Source: CAYWKS01 sp964458935
Lineage (GTDB): Bacteria > Planctomycetota > Phycisphaerae > Phycisphaerales > Zrk34
Length of the DNA: 49,679 nt
Assembly: GCA_964458935.1 (NCBI GenBank)
Contig: CAYWKS010000019.1
Location: forward strand, 1-49,679
Direction: 5' to 3'
Below, in pieces: positions 49,314-49,679 of this stretch. The first letter of the stretch is position 1, and every line of letters begins with the position of its first letter. Below the pieces are notes generated by a model, which saw nothing but the letters and a program-made list of their open reading frames with translations, ran no database searches and was not told the DNA's origin. Position numbers and translations under genes: made by a program.

Positions 49314-49679
49314 GCATGCCCAAGGGGGTTTCGCCCGCGCCCCGCGGTCCGGGCGGACAGGTCGGGCGGACGCGGTTTCTGCATCGCAAACGCCCAAACG
49401 ACGCCGCGAAGCGCCGCGCAACGTCGCTGTCCGCATGCAGCCCCCTCCCCGCCGCCCCCGGAAGTGTAAACGTCTGCAAAGAATGCGCTTGCGCTGGGCC
49501 GGGGTGCGCAGCAGCCGGTGGCCGGGCGGACAGGGATGACGGCAGAAGGATGCAGCTCCAAGCTCGAATCTCGAAGTGCGAAGTTCGAAGGATGAAGACA
49601 AGGACTGTATGGTCCGGCGTTGGGGGTTGGATGGGTGTGCATGGCGTGGCCCTCTATAAAAAGGGCCGGGGCGCGCAGC
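49314..49679. other. Right-edge non-coding region
   Basis: No gene is supported. At 49559-49596 the sequence has repeated TCGAA/CGAAG words (CTCGAATCTCGAAGTGCGAA), which look like an intergenic dispersed repeat. A TATAAA-like patch near 49654 faces the window edge and may belong to a gene beyond it. Confidence 0.4.

Overview
The window looks like chromosome of a high-GC planctomycete, most likely Phycisphaerae-like. The signs are two proteins with PEP-CTERM tails (1462-2151 and 39628-40875), many prepilin-type leaders, long overlapping operons, and an SRP RNA-dnaX-ybaB-recR block followed by rpoN and rny. This lineage call is inference from family content; no rRNA gene is present.

Layout. 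1-1253: two small cassette-like genes facing away from an integron-integrase remnant, read here as a decaying integron. 1462-3535: a PEP-CTERM lamin-tail-like protein and a possibly leaderless phosphotransferase. 3965-5454 (minus): an acyl carrier protein between two FabZ-like dehydratases, divergent from uvrA (5578-8526). 8655-28224 (minus): a 19.5 kb cluster for a hybrid type II secretion / type IV pilus machine (GspF, GspE, secretin, PilP/O/N/M-like proteins, pseudopilins G/H/I/J, a PilX/GspK-like protein). A STAS protein, an HD-GYP phosphodiesterase, a CheY-like regulator, a histidine kinase and a TPR lipoprotein are embedded in it, and a large periplasmic repeat protein stands at its head. 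GspE carries an MshEN-type c-di-GMP-binding N-terminus, so the phosphodiesterase beside it plausibly controls the motor.

28438-35121 (plus): SRP RNA with its own promoter, dnaX with an A10 slippage/frameshift site that gives a gamma-like and a tau-like product, ybaB, recR, rpoN and rny. 35256-40875 (minus): a secreted all-helical protein, then a ChuX/HutX-type heme protein, an ECF-type transporter membrane protein, a pseudopilin-like protein and a PEP-CTERM protein, downstream of a TTGACA/TATTCT promoter flanked by TGAGACT (Fur-like) motifs. I read the last four as an iron/heme acquisition operon. 41501-44995 (minus): a very large secreted GH2-like glycoside hydrolase.

45320-47150 (plus): codon use less GC-biased than the surroundings, encoding a HEPN-domain protein (R-x4-H motif) and an HNH nuclease-like protein beside tRNA-Asn, which has a clear terminator. 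This is a candidate two-gene defence island. 47598-49313: a LuxR-type regulator and a Nudix hydrolase. The strongest points for follow-up are the heme operon, the HEPN-HNH pair, the dnaX recoding site, the c-di-GMP wiring of the secretion motor and the decayed integron.
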